Part shown: piece after piece, positions 35,475 to 43,842 of the stretch
How the letters are laid out: every line of letters begins with the position of its first letter
How positions within the stretch are numbered: position 1 is the stretch's first letter
From: Paenibacillus ihbetae
GTDB taxonomy: Bacteria; Bacillota; Bacilli; Paenibacillales; Paenibacillaceae
DNA length: 64,000 nucleotides
Direction of reading: 5' to 3'
NCBI RefSeq assembly: GCF_002741055.1
Contig: NZ_CP016809.1
Span: 124,001-188,000 of the forward strand
Translations under genes and position numbers: made by a program
The notes under the pieces: generated by a model
Told to the model about the DNA's origin: nothing
Seen by the model: only the letters and a program-made list of their open reading frames with translations
Database searches by the model: none

Positions 35475-35609
35475 ATGAAAATGATCTCATTTACCGACGG
35501 AGGCTCCGCACTAAAAGTGCTATTCGGTGAGCATCGCTTTTCCCTTCTCCTCATACCAACGGATCATTTTCCAGGAACCATTCATCTTTTTCCATATAGG
35601 TTAGTTTGA
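35475..35609 (+). CDS. hypothetical small protein, 44 residues
   Basis: An ATG at 35475 follows AAGGGGGT by 4-5 bases and opens a 44-codon frame ending at 35609, overlapping the convergent HAD gene by 9 bases. The product begins MKMISFTDGG and has no membrane segment or known motif. A longer frame upstream of this ATG is the antisense of the 5'-nucleotidase gene and is not proposed. The good SD is the only real support. Confidence 0.3.
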   Translation: MKMISFTDGGSALKVLFGEHRFSLLLIPTDHFPGTIHLFPYRLV

Positions 35610-36272
35610 TTCTAGCGATTTAATGATGCTCGGAATTTCAATTAATTCATCGCAAATGGCATCGGGCAGCTCCGACGAAACCTCCTTTGCTTTAAGGATC
35701 GTATACATTCCAAGCTCCTTGGCAGGGATGATATCTGCCTGGATGCTGTCGCCAACAAATACGGTACGCCTTCCGATGGAATTCAAATGCTTCAGAGCCA
35801 TTTGAAAGATGGCATGATCAGGCTTCTTGATATTCACAGAACCGGAAGTAACAATGCCGGTGAAATAATCGCGAATGCCTAAAGCTGATATTTTGTTTCG
35901 TTGATAAAAATCTCGGCCGTTCGTGACGATTCCCAGCTTATACCCATCCTCCTTTAACGAATGGAGCATCTCATGCAGCCCAGGATATCCAACACTATAA
36001 TGATGGAAATTTTGGTTTAGATCAGCAAGCAGCTCATGATATAAATTCCCGTCAATCTTGAAGAACTCGACTAACCTTCGGTACACTTCTTCTTTCGGCA
36101 TAATCATAAGGTTAAGCTCCGAAAATTTTAGGGTGAATTCGTTCATATCCGGAATGAATTCGTCCAAAGAATATTGCTCATATTGATAAATGGAAAAATT
36201 GACTAGTGACTGGGTCTTATTGAGCAGGGTTTGGTCAAGGTCGAAAATAACCGTATCGATAATGTTCAACAT
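35601..36272 (-). CDS. HAD-superfamily hydrolase (YjjG/YfnB-like)
   Basis: 223 residues from the preferred ATG. The HAD motifs occur in order: I, DLDQT with nucleophile D11 and D13; II, IVTNGRDFYQ; III, the lysine in NIKKPDHAIF; IV, VFVGDSIQADI. The all-helical cap between motifs I and II fits house-cleaning phosphatases acting on nucleotides or sugar phosphates. The start is uncertain, as neither this ATG nor one 13 codons earlier has a strong SD. No operon partner; upstream lies the DrrB-like gene in the same direction. Confidence 0.82.
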   Translation of the reverse strand: MLNIIDTVIFDLDQTLLNKTQSLVNFSIYQYEQYSLDEFIPDMNEFTLKFSELNLMIMPKEEVYRRLVEFFKIDGNLYHELLADLNQNFHHYSVGYPGLHEMLHSLKEDGYKLGIVTNGRDFYQRNKISALGIRDYFTGIVTSGSVNIKKPDHAIFQMALKHLNSIGRRTVFVGDSIQADIIPAKELGMYTILKAKEVSSELPDAICDELIEIPSIIKSLESN

Positions 36273-36505
36273 ACGCTTAGCATACCACATATTGGAAACC
36301 ACTACGTTCATCGCTATAAAAAATATGTAGCTGGCCGGCTCGATCCAAGGTCCGGCCGGGTTAGAGGCGGTAACGACCTAAATAAAGCCAACCAGAAGAT
36401 TCTGGCTGGCCTTATGAATGGAAACGATGATAGCCTTGATATTCATGACTTTGCCTTTTTGGATGGGCATGCTCTTGTTTTTTTCTTTGATATTTTTTGT
36501 AGCCT

Positions 36506-37318
36506 CTACCCTCGTATCTGCCTCCTCAGGTAAGCGCTTATCGTCAACGGAGAGAAAATCGCGATCAACAGCAGCACAACACCGATGCCAGCCGCCAGTT
36601 GAGCGGCATCCACCGTTCCGTCCAGCAGTCCTCGCGTGAGGGTAACGGCAATGCTGATCGGATTCACGTCGATTGCCACCTGCAAAAGACGCGGCATGGT
36701 GGAAGTGTCGACAAGCACGTTGCTGGCAAATAGGAGCGGGTACACCATCATCATGCTTGTCCCCGACACGGTCTCCGGGCGCTTGGCCACATTGCCGATG
36801 AACGCAAATACCCAACTGACGCCCAGGGCGAAGAAGAGGACATAAAATGCTGCTGCCAAAGTGCCCCCGATACCAACCTCCGGACGAAATCCGAGCGCCA
36901 ACCCCATTGCCAAGACAACGAGAAGTGCCGCTGCATAACGCAAGCTATCGGCGATGATCGAGCCGACAATGGCGGCAGGCTGCCAGAACGGCATCGTGCG
37001 AAACCTGTGGTAGACGCCTTTGGCGATATCCGTGCATATCGTTGTTCCGCTGTACACTGTCATGGGTACCACCGTCAGCACCAGGATGCCCGGCAGCACA
37101 TACTGAATATAGCCCCGGACGGAGCCGGCAATCGCTCCGCCGAACAGGAAGGTGAAAATAAGCAGCATGATGATTGGCGACAGCACGGCTTCAACGGCAA
37201 GCCCGAAGCTGTTATTACGTATGTGATACAGCGTTCGCCGCATGAACAGACCTGTCGCTCTCAAGCCGCCAGGGCTCTGGCCAGGCTTTCGCGCACGGGT
37301 TGCTAACATGGAGCTCAT
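36506..37318 (-). CDS. DrrB-like ABC-2 permease
   Basis: 270 residues with six membrane helices and an N-terminal basic stretch (TRARKPGQ). It belongs to the ABC-2/daunorubicin-resistance DrrB group; FLFGGAIAGSVRGYIQYVLPG is the conserved region before helix 2-3. It overlaps the ATPase gene as ATGA. Together they form a drug or lipid exporter with unknown substrate. Confidence 0.87.
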   Translation of the reverse strand: MSSMLATRARKPGQSPGGLRATGLFMRRTLYHIRNNSFGLAVEAVLSPIIMLLIFTFLFGGAIAGSVRGYIQYVLPGILVLTVVPMTVYSGTTICTDIAKGVYHRFRTMPFWQPAAIVGSIIADSLRYAAALLVVLAMGLALGFRPEVGIGGTLAAAFYVLFFALGVSWVFAFIGNVAKRPETVSGTSMMMVYPLLFASNVLVDTSTMPRLLQVAIDVNPISIAVTLTRGLLDGTVDAAQLAAGIGVVLLLIAIFSPLTISAYLRRQIRG

Positions 37319-38265
37319 TGCGTCGCCTCCTTTCCGGGTGTGGCGGCCAAAGCGAAGAATACGTCGTCAAGGCTTGGATCACTCAAGGCGAAATCCTCGA
37401 TCGCCGTCTGGTGTTCCATAAGCGTACCGATCGCAGCGTGTGCCAGCGAAGCTTCCCGAATGGCCGTTTTAACGATTACCCCGTCTTCACCCGTATGGGC
37501 ACTAAGTCCATGTTCGTTAGATAACAGGCGACAGACCCCATCCGGATCGGTTTCTGCCGATATGCGGATCGTCAGTGTTTTGCCGCCGGTCGATGCTTTG
37601 AGCTGCTTCGGCGTGCCGGTTGCGATTACCCTTCCGTCTGCGATGAAGCCGATCCGATCGGCCAACTGGTCTGCCTCTTCCAGATACTGCGTCGTTAACA
37701 GCACGGTTGTCCCCGTCTTCACCAGCCGGCGAACCGCCTCCCACAGCTCGCGCCGGCTCTGCGGATCGAGTCCGGTGGTTGGCTCGTCGAGGAACATCAC
37801 CTCGGGCTGCGAGAGAATGCCGGCGGCAAGGTCCAGGCGCCGGCGCATGCCGCCGGAGTAGGTTCCGACGGTTCGATCGCCTGCATCCCCCAGCCCGAAT
37901 GCTTCCAGCAGCTCACATGCCAGCGCGCCGGCTTCTTTATGCGAATAGCCGTGGAGCCCGGCGAACAGCCTCAAGTTTTGCCGGCCGGTCAGCGATTCAT
38001 CCAGCGCCGCATATTGGCCGGTTACGCTGATTCGCCTGCGTACATCGGCTGCTTCGGCGACAACATCGCTGCCGCAGATGTACGCGGTTCCCCCATCCGG
38101 ACGCAGCAGGGTGGTTAACAGGTGCAGCGTTGTTGTCTTCCCTGCTCCGTTTGGCCCAAGAAGCGCGAACAGCTCTCCGTGCCGAATCGCCAAATCCACC
38201 CCGCGCACAGCCTCATGCCCCCGGAAGGATTTGCGCAAGCCTTTCGCTTCAATGGCGTACGTCAT
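37315..38265 (-). CDS. DrrA-like ABC exporter ATPase
   Basis: 316 residues. Walker A GPNGAGKTT is at 37-45, the signature YSGGMRRRLDLA in the middle, Walker B VMFLDEP, and the DrrA C-terminal regulatory domain of about 90 residues ends in DPSLDDVFFALAA. The ATG at 38265 has GGAGG 8 bases upstream. The open frame extends 67 codons further but only into the reductase region with non-protein-like sequence. It forms the exporter with the overlapping permease. Confidence 0.9.
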   Translation of the reverse strand: MTYAIEAKGLRKSFRGHEAVRGVDLAIRHGELFALLGPNGAGKTTTLHLLTTLLRPDGGTAYICGSDVVAEAADVRRRISVTGQYAALDESLTGRQNLRLFAGLHGYSHKEAGALACELLEAFGLGDAGDRTVGTYSGGMRRRLDLAAGILSQPEVMFLDEPTTGLDPQSRRELWEAVRRLVKTGTTVLLTTQYLEEADQLADRIGFIADGRVIATGTPKQLKASTGGKTLTIRISAETDPDGVCRLLSNEHGLSAHTGEDGVIVKTAIREASLAHAAIGTLMEHQTAIEDFALSDPSLDDVFFALAATPGKEATQ

Positions 38266-38284
38266 GGGCCCTTCCTCCAATCTA

Positions 38285-39112
38285 TTATAGAAACTCCCGT
38301 TTATGCTCGTCTGCCCAATCGGCGAACGTACGCGCCGGCCGCCCGAGCACCTGCTGGACAGACGGCAGCACCGTATATCCTGCCTCCGGCGGATTTTTCG
38401 CAATCTGCACGAAAAATTCGACGCTCTCCTCGTCATACCCCTGCTGCCGCCACTGCTGCCTTGCATCTTCCTCTGTCAGTTCGACGAACGGGATTTCCTT
38501 GCCAATCGCTGCAGCGATGGTCCGTACGGCCTCCTTGCGTGTAAGCGCTTCGGGTCCGGTCAACGCATAACTGCGCCCATGATGTTCATCCTCCAGCAGG
38601 GCCAGGACTGCAACCTCTGCGATGTCCCCTTCGTGTACCCGCGCGCTCAAAGCGTCTCCATAGAATTCCCGTACAACGCCTTCCGAACGGATCGTATCGC
38701 GCCAATCCACCAAGGCATTGGCCATAAATTCTGCAGGCTTCACCAGCGTCCAGTGCATGCCGCTTGTTCTAAGCGCTGCCTCGACCGGCCCCTCTTCATA
38801 GCCTACCAGAACGACTATGCGTTTAACGCCTGCTTCATTAGCAACCCCAATCACTCCCGGGTTCGTATTCAGATCCGCGTTCGGTTCGTCACTTGAAGTG
38901 ATCAGGAACATTGCGTCTACCCCTAGCAATGCATCCTTCAGCGTATCCGGCTTCATCAAATCGCCTTCGGCGATCTGCACGCCGTCCGGCAATTTCTTTC
39001 TCGCCCGCTCCGCATTTCTCGTTAATGCGCGCACGGAAGCGCCTTGCTTCAACAGCAGATCCGTCACATGCTGCCCAACCGTACCTGTTGCTCCAGTTAC
39101 CAGAATTGTCAT
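38285..39112 (-). CDS. NmrA-like NAD(P)H-binding protein
   Basis: 275 residues of the atypical short-chain dehydrogenase/NmrA group. It starts with ILVTGATGTVGQHV (Rossmann glycines at about 5-14) and lacks an obvious YxxxK catalytic pair. It resembles quinone-oxidoreductase/redox-sensing proteins (QOR2, AzoB-like). Its ATG overlaps the WYL regulator stop by 4 bases, and drrAB begins 20 bases downstream, so regulator, reductase and exporter look like one operon answering a toxic compound. Confidence 0.83.
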   Translation of the reverse strand: MTILVTGATGTVGQHVTDLLLKQGASVRALTRNAERARKKLPDGVQIAEGDLMKPDTLKDALLGVDAMFLITSSDEPNADLNTNPGVIGVANEAGVKRIVVLVGYEEGPVEAALRTSGMHWTLVKPAEFMANALVDWRDTIRSEGVVREFYGDALSARVHEGDIAEVAVLALLEDEHHGRSYALTGPEALTRKEAVRTIAAAIGKEIPFVELTEEDARQQWRQQGYDEESVEFFVQIAKNPPEAGYTVLPSVQQVLGRPARTFADWADEHKREFL

Positions 39113-40023
39113 TTCCGATCTCCTCCTCGTGGTTTCGCGTAATGTTGGCGAATGGCTTCGATATGCGCGATGACGTCGCGCTGAAGGTCGTCCGGCGATA
39201 TAATTTCAACGTTCGTCCCGTAGCTCGTGATGACCGATAATGCATACTCTTTTTTATAAAAGGTCGTGCGAACTTCAACGCAATCGCCCTGATATGTGCA
39301 TTCCCCCGGGAATTGCTCCAGTACGCGAGTACGTACCGACAGGTCGAAACGAAGATGCGCCTGAATTCCTTGCACTTCTTCCTGTTCCGGCTCATCTAGC
39401 AGGGGCTGCGGTATAAACGTTTCCTCCATTACCTCGAGTTCCGTAATCCGCGAGATGCGAAAATACCGTTTCCCACGGCGTGACCTGCAGTACCCCTCCA
39501 GGTACCAGACACCTTTCTCCCAGAGCAAATTTCCCGGCTCCACACTGCGCTCGGACGGTGTGCCGGATGCGCTCGTGTACGCCAGCCGAACGATGCGCGA
39601 TTGCCGTATGGCCTGAAACAGCCGCCGAATCCTATCACGTTCGCTTTCCGCCGCGCTCATGCTCAAAATGACTGCCTCACGGCTGCCTTCGCTTGCCAGT
39701 CCCGGGTGCAGGCTGACCAGCTTCCGCATCGCGGGCGCAACAGCGCCTCCCATCGAACCTTCCATCGCCTTCAAAAGCGTGTAGATGACTGACAAGTCGT
39801 CGACTGAGAAATGCTGCCGTGTCAGAAAATAGCCGTCCATCAGCTCGAATCCGCCGTCTGCGCCGGTGAACGATGCAACCGGAATACCAGCCATATTAAT
39901 TAACTCGACATCACGATAGACCGTGCGCACCGATACTTCAAACTTGGCTGCTAATTCCGTTGCGGTCACTCTTTTTTTGGCCATCAGCTCAAGCGTCATT
40001 CCAAGCAAACGCTCCAGTCTCAC
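39109..40023 (-). CDS. YafY-like HTH and WYL-domain transcriptional regulator
   Basis: 304 residues. A winged HTH_11-type domain (about 1-60, TATELAAKFEVSVRTVYRDVE) is followed by a WYL ligand-binding domain (about 140-220, with WYLEGYCRSRRGKRYFRISR) and a WCX tail. The GTG start follows GAGGAGAGG. Family members are mostly repressors that respond to small ligands or nucleic acid. It heads the operon with the NmrA-like reductase and DrrAB and probably regulates it. Confidence 0.88.
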   Translation of the reverse strand: MRLERLLGMTLELMAKKRVTATELAAKFEVSVRTVYRDVELINMAGIPVASFTGADGGFELMDGYFLTRQHFSVDDLSVIYTLLKAMEGSMGGAVAPAMRKLVSLHPGLASEGSREAVILSMSAAESERDRIRRLFQAIRQSRIVRLAYTSASGTPSERSVEPGNLLWEKGVWYLEGYCRSRRGKRYFRISRITELEVMEETFIPQPLLDEPEQEEVQGIQAHLRFDLSVRTRVLEQFPGECTYQGDCVEVRTTFYKKEYALSVITSYGTNVEIISPDDLQRDVIAHIEAIRQHYAKPRGGDRK

Positions 40024-40200
40024 GGGTATCCTCTCCTCTGTCGATGAATCTCTATCGGATCATCTGCCTTCAATCCTACATGGCGAATTCTGACAACATG
40101 GTTGTCAGGATTAAATCGGCAGAAATTATTTTCACTTCAAGCGGCACCCATTGAACAGTTCTTCCTCTCTAACAAACGAGTACCGCAGGTAAAAGTTGAA

Positions 40201-40232
40201 CAGCGGCAGTCATTTCCTTAAGACTGCCGCTG
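40201..40232 (-). terminator. strong hairpin downstream of the hydrolase remnant
   Basis: An 11-bp perfect stem (CAGCGGCAGTC at 40201-40211 with GACTGCCGCTG at 40222-40232) has a 10-base loop. On the minus strand it is followed by TTCAACTTTT, a modest T tract. It lies just past the hydrolase remnant. Confidence 0.65.
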
Positions 40233-40242
40233 CGGTATATAA

Positions 40243-40781
40243 CTAGCTATGATTGTGTTCTAGTACGAAATGGATCACGTCCGTCGCAAATCTTTCCGGT
40301 TCCTCAAAATGAGGCATATGACCACTTTCTTCATATACCTTCAATTGCCCTGTTCTAACGTCATTTACGAATGAATACGTCTGCTCTTCGCAAATAATGG
40401 GGTCATGCCGGCCTTTGATCAAAAGTACAGGCATTGTCAGTTCTTTAAGTTTAGGAAGTAATGAATCGAAAATGCACCCTTCCGCGAAAATTTTTGAAAC
40501 ATGAAGATTCGTTCTTCTTCCAAACTCCTCCAGCTCACGTTCCGAATATGTCATCTTGGTGTAGTTGCTGCCAACGTTCGGAGTATAAACCTTCATTCTT
40601 AAATCTCCCAGTCCCTGACCTAGCTCAATAAAAGCATCCAAGATTTCCGGCGGCGATTGACCTCCGTTGGCGATGTCGATACAGGCTGCCATTTTTTCAG
40701 CATCGCCAATACTTTCATACAGGCTTGCAGCTTTGCGCGTGGATAAATCTCGAGAACCGCTTGAGTACCAGCATTTTCGGT
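40243..40781 (-). pseudogene. alpha/beta-hydrolase remnant lacking its N-terminal half
   Basis: About 170 codons encode only the carboxyl half of an alpha/beta-hydrolase: a cap-like helical part, LLIKGRHDPIICEEQTY with the acidic triad residue, and SGHMPHFEEPERF with the triad histidine. The oxyanion loop and nucleophile serine elbow (GxSxG) are absent. The frame stays open upstream into the metallophosphoesterase gene, but that stretch reads as its alternative frame. The most likely cause is a deletion that joined the downstream part of a hydrolase gene to the end of the phosphoesterase gene. Confidence 0.7.
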
Positions 40782-41636
40782 TTAATCCACCCCTGCAGCG
40801 GCAAACACCAGCACTCTCCCATCGGCATTGATCACCTGCGTGCCGTTGTCCAGCTCCGCCAATGGCCGGTCCCAATGAACGTGTCCGCAGCAAACAAGCA
40901 ACGGAGGCCCGGCGATAAGCTCTCGCCGGATCCCGGCATGGCCGGGAAGCCCACATGCAGGCACATCTGGACCTTGATGCAGCATGAGCACATCTGGATT
41001 GCGCCGCAGCAGTTTTTGCAGAGCACGCAAATAATCTTCCTCCGGCATCCGATTCGGCTTGTCCGCTCTTCCTGTTATCCCGCCCAGTCCGGCAATATTC
41101 AGCCCGCTGTGCAGCGTCATTCTAGGCTCGTCATAAAAATCAACGCCCGGGGCGGCCTCAAGCCTCGCTTTCCCTGCGGACGTAACCATATCGTGATTTC
41201 CCGCTACGCCCAGCACGGTGCCGAAATGCGAGCGGAAGGCTTCCCACACGGGAAGCGGATCGCCGCTTGAACCTCTATGAGCCGGGTCTCCGTACAGATC
41301 ACCGCACAAGAGCACGACGACACGTTCCGGATCAAACCGGGCACCATAGCTATCGAGCAGTAAGGCCAGAAATTCAGGAAGCTCCTCCCCAATCTGCCTC
41401 ACTCGCTGCTCTCCATCAATGGCTCCATGCCCTGCTGCGCCTTGCAGATCGGAAGCCAGGATTAGTGCGTCTACTTCATCCGGAAGCCCAACCATCTCTC
41501 CGAAGTATATCGGTAGATATTCATAGTTGACCCCCCTGCTCCCCGGAGCGGCTGCCGTATAAGGCAGCTGCTCGACCGGTTCCTCCGCGATGCTGACTAC
41601 TTTCAGCCGGGCTTCCCCTTTGCGACGTGATTTCAT
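40782..41636 (-). CDS. metallophosphoesterase
   Basis: 284 residues of the calcineurin-like phosphoesterase fold. Metal-ligand motifs in order: ASDLQG (D-x-Q in place of the usual D-x-H), LLCGDLYGD, VAGNHDMV, LMLHQGPD and CCGHVHWD. The Gln in motif I recurs in some uncharacterised bacterial groups. The ATG at 41636 has GGAG and GAGG upstream. It lies 27 bases downstream of the SUFU gene and probably shares its transcript. Substrate unknown. Confidence 0.82.
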   Translation of the reverse strand: MKSRRKGEARLKVVSIAEEPVEQLPYTAAAPGSRGVNYEYLPIYFGEMVGLPDEVDALILASDLQGAAGHGAIDGEQRVRQIGEELPEFLALLLDSYGARFDPERVVVLLCGDLYGDPAHRGSSGDPLPVWEAFRSHFGTVLGVAGNHDMVTSAGKARLEAAPGVDFYDEPRMTLHSGLNIAGLGGITGRADKPNRMPEEDYLRALQKLLRRNPDVLMLHQGPDVPACGLPGHAGIRRELIAGPPLLVCCGHVHWDRPLAELDNGTQVINADGRVLVFAAAGVD

Positions 41637-41663
41637 TACAACCTCAACTCCTGATTGCACGCT

Positions 41664-42725
41664 TTACCCAATGGTGGATACAACATTGCCGTCTTGGTCC
41701 TTGATATGAGTTTTAACGACTTGAATGGTAAATCCTTGATAACCCGCCAACTCGATTCTATCTTCCTTCGGCAGCAATTTTCGCGAAAGCTCGTCCGCGG
41801 TCGCCTCATCCAGCCTGAGTAGAACGCCTTGCTCCCCCGCTTCGTATCCGGTTTCCGCCCCAGGCTCCAATACAACCCTTAAATCTTGGCTTGCCAACAT
41901 CAAGTCCTTCCCTTTCAGCAGCCGGCCGCGAAGCAGCTTGCCGACCGTTCCTGCCTGCTTTGCCCCCAAGGTGAGCACGGCCGGCGTCTTGCTAAATAGA
42001 CGGTTTCTGCCGGGCTCCCAAGCCAATTGATCCACAAATAAGAAACCGGTATTCGAACCGTCCCGCTCCATGCCGTTCTGGACGGTCTCCGCTATCGCAG
42101 GAATCCGCAGGAGCGAATCTCGGGACAAATCGGTGATATAGCCGGGAAGGTCCGCTTGGCTGGCTTCCAATACGCCCGAAGTGCTCCATGTTTTCATCGC
42201 CTCCAGCTCATCCTCCGTAATCCCGACCATTTGCAGAAATTCAACTTTTCCATTGGGCGTGCCGACACCAGGGAGCTCGGGATCTTCTACGAAGGCGAGC
42301 GCGGTTAACTGCGTATCAGCCCCTAAACAAATCGGACCATTTGCGTCCAAATAATCGCCGGAAGCGAAAACGTTCCCGCTGCCAAAAACATAGCGTCCCA
42401 TGTTCTGGAGCAGGTTCAGCGCCCACATTGGCGGCTCCTCCTCATCTTCCGTGCGCGCCACTCGAAACGTAAGTTCAAATCCATAACCGCTGTACTCCGT
42501 ATTTTCCGATTCCTTCTCATACAGCTCGGAGAATCCGAACGTCACGATATGCCAATGCGGCAGCGGCTTCTCCGCTTTATAGGCACTCAGACCGTCCAGC
42601 GGGTCCTTGCCCCCAAGCATGTAAGGTAGAACCGTACCGTAATGCTTAGGCTCCTGGGCCCCATATAGCTTTTTCATTTGCTCTTCAATTGCATCCCAAC
42701 CGGTTGTAACTGCTTCTTCGTTCAT
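41664..42725 (-). CDS. SUFU (suppressor of fused) domain protein
   Basis: 353 residues. The first 180 match bacterial SUFU-domain proteins: an N-terminal helix, the HWHIVTFGFSELY strand and a long hydrophilic core (YGFELTFRVAR, WALNLLQNMGRYVF, LGADTQLTALAFVEDPEL, FLQMVGITEDELEAMKTW). The remaining half is a mixed alpha/beta extension without known motif. Bacterial SUFU proteins appear in polymorphic-toxin immunity and unknown roles. No toxin gene is adjacent. GGAGGG lies about 8 bases before the ATG. A 474-base gap upstream carries no credible gene. Confidence 0.85.
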   Translation of the reverse strand: MNEEAVTTGWDAIEEQMKKLYGAQEPKHYGTVLPYMLGGKDPLDGLSAYKAEKPLPHWHIVTFGFSELYEKESENTEYSGYGFELTFRVARTEDEEEPPMWALNLLQNMGRYVFGSGNVFASGDYLDANGPICLGADTQLTALAFVEDPELPGVGTPNGKVEFLQMVGITEDELEAMKTWSTSGVLEASQADLPGYITDLSRDSLLRIPAIAETVQNGMERDGSNTGFLFVDQLAWEPGRNRLFSKTPAVLTLGAKQAGTVGKLLRGRLLKGKDLMLASQDLRVVLEPGAETGYEAGEQGVLLRLDEATADELSRKLLPKEDRIELAGYQGFTIQVVKTHIKDQDGNVVSTIG

Positions 42726-43199
42726 CTTGTTCCCTCCAACTTTGTTTATTTCGTATTAGCCCCAATGCGGGCAAAGGCAGCTTTCGTTGATCACCTTTGC
42801 TTGAAAGTCTATAATACGCGGCAAAGGTCACACTGACGTCGATTGCCTCAAAAAAAGACAACTCGAGCTTGAATGACTTGGGCGCGGTTATTTTCTCCGT
42901 ATCGTAAATCACGATGCCAGAACTCAAGGATGCCACCTGCATATATACCGCAATTGTTAAAGTTATGTAGTATGTAATACGTTCTAAGGCTCTATATGAC
43001 ATAAGGAAATGGAGCCCAGAGCTTTCATCCGGTAATCGTGGAAAAGAGGCAATAACCCCAATTTTTATGTATGTCGGTAATAATTATGTTGATGCATGAT
43101 CCAATGATCTTAGGGACTTCCGGGCGAATTACATGATAACCCCTCCTCACCGTTTGTGTTTTTTTGCTGTATTCGAGCTTAAGCTCTTTCGTTTACACC
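42726..43199. other. 474-base intergenic stretch without a clear gene
   Basis: A 105-codon minus-strand frame (42685-43002) crosses into the SUFU gene but lacks an SD and has no familiar motif. A 12-bp palindrome GAGCTTAAGCTC lies at 43175-43186 just beyond the RNA ligase stop, without a T tract on the minus strand. I see nothing else. Confidence 0.4.
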
Positions 43200-43832
43200 C
43201 TAGGCCAAGCCATTGGGTTCAACCGGTTTACTGAGCCAGTGCTCGTCGGTTTGCACATGATTTTTCCGGACAAACTTGGCGACCGAGCGCTTAAAGTCCT
43301 CATAAGGAAATTCGGAGGCGAGCCGCACAACGTACCCCTCCTGCTCTCCGCCGCAACGGGACTGCTTCGTGTAGCACTGCTTTGCAGCTTCTTCGCTCCA
43401 CACCCCGCGGTACAGAACCGGAACAAGCGGAATTCCTAATTTCTCCGCCCACGCCTCAGTTTCATCCCAAGACAGGCAGATATTGCGGTCGTTCCAGACC
43501 GAGAACAGCATGAAATAGCCGGGCAAGGAGGTATACAGCAGCGAATGCTTGGCATATACATTCTCTCCGCAAAGCCGGTACCCTTCCGGAATCATATACC
43601 GGATTCCTCCGTGCAGCGTCTTCACATAGTGCCGGGAAGAGTGATCTTTACTGTCGAGCGACCTGGCGTGAATGAAGTTCGAGTACATCGTTGTGTTCTC
43701 TCCATCCATTTTCTCGGTAATCACAACCTCTTGTCCTGCAAAATGGTCCGTGTTTCGCAAAATTTTATCATCGTCCGTATAGCTTCTGGACCAGGGCAAG
43801 TGCATCGTTTTCGGATATTTCACTTTATTCAT
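43200..43832 (-). CDS. compact RNA ligase of the nucleotidyltransferase superfamily
   Basis: 210 residues, about the size of a bare ligase adenylyltransferase domain. The order of motifs fits ATP-dependent RNA ligases: I, K41-M-D-G-E-N in VITEKMDGENTTMY (K41 the AMP-accepting lysine); III, YFMLFSVWN at 106-114; IV, EGYVVR at 165-170; V, VAKFVRKNH at 184-192. There is no OB-fold domain after motif V. The ATG at 43832 follows GAGGTG by 5 bases. It lies 10 bases after the kinase-HD gene, so the two form an end-healing and sealing pair. Confidence 0.85.
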   Translation of the reverse strand: MNKVKYPKTMHLPWSRSYTDDDKILRNTDHFAGQEVVITEKMDGENTTMYSNFIHARSLDSKDHSSRHYVKTLHGGIRYMIPEGYRLCGENVYAKHSLLYTSLPGYFMLFSVWNDRNICLSWDETEAWAEKLGIPLVPVLYRGVWSEEAAKQCYTKQSRCGGEQEGYVVRLASEFPYEDFKRSVAKFVRKNHVQTDEHWLSKPVEPNGLA

Positions 43833-43842
43833 CTCATCACCT

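Noticed and set aside
38266..38466. A 67-codon N-terminal extension of the DrrA-like ATPase
   Set aside because: The extension lies within the NmrA-like gene and is not protein-like; the ATG at 38265 has a good SD.
42685..43002. A 105-codon minus-strand frame before the SUFU gene
   Set aside because: No SD, no motif, and it overlaps the SUFU start by about 40 bases.
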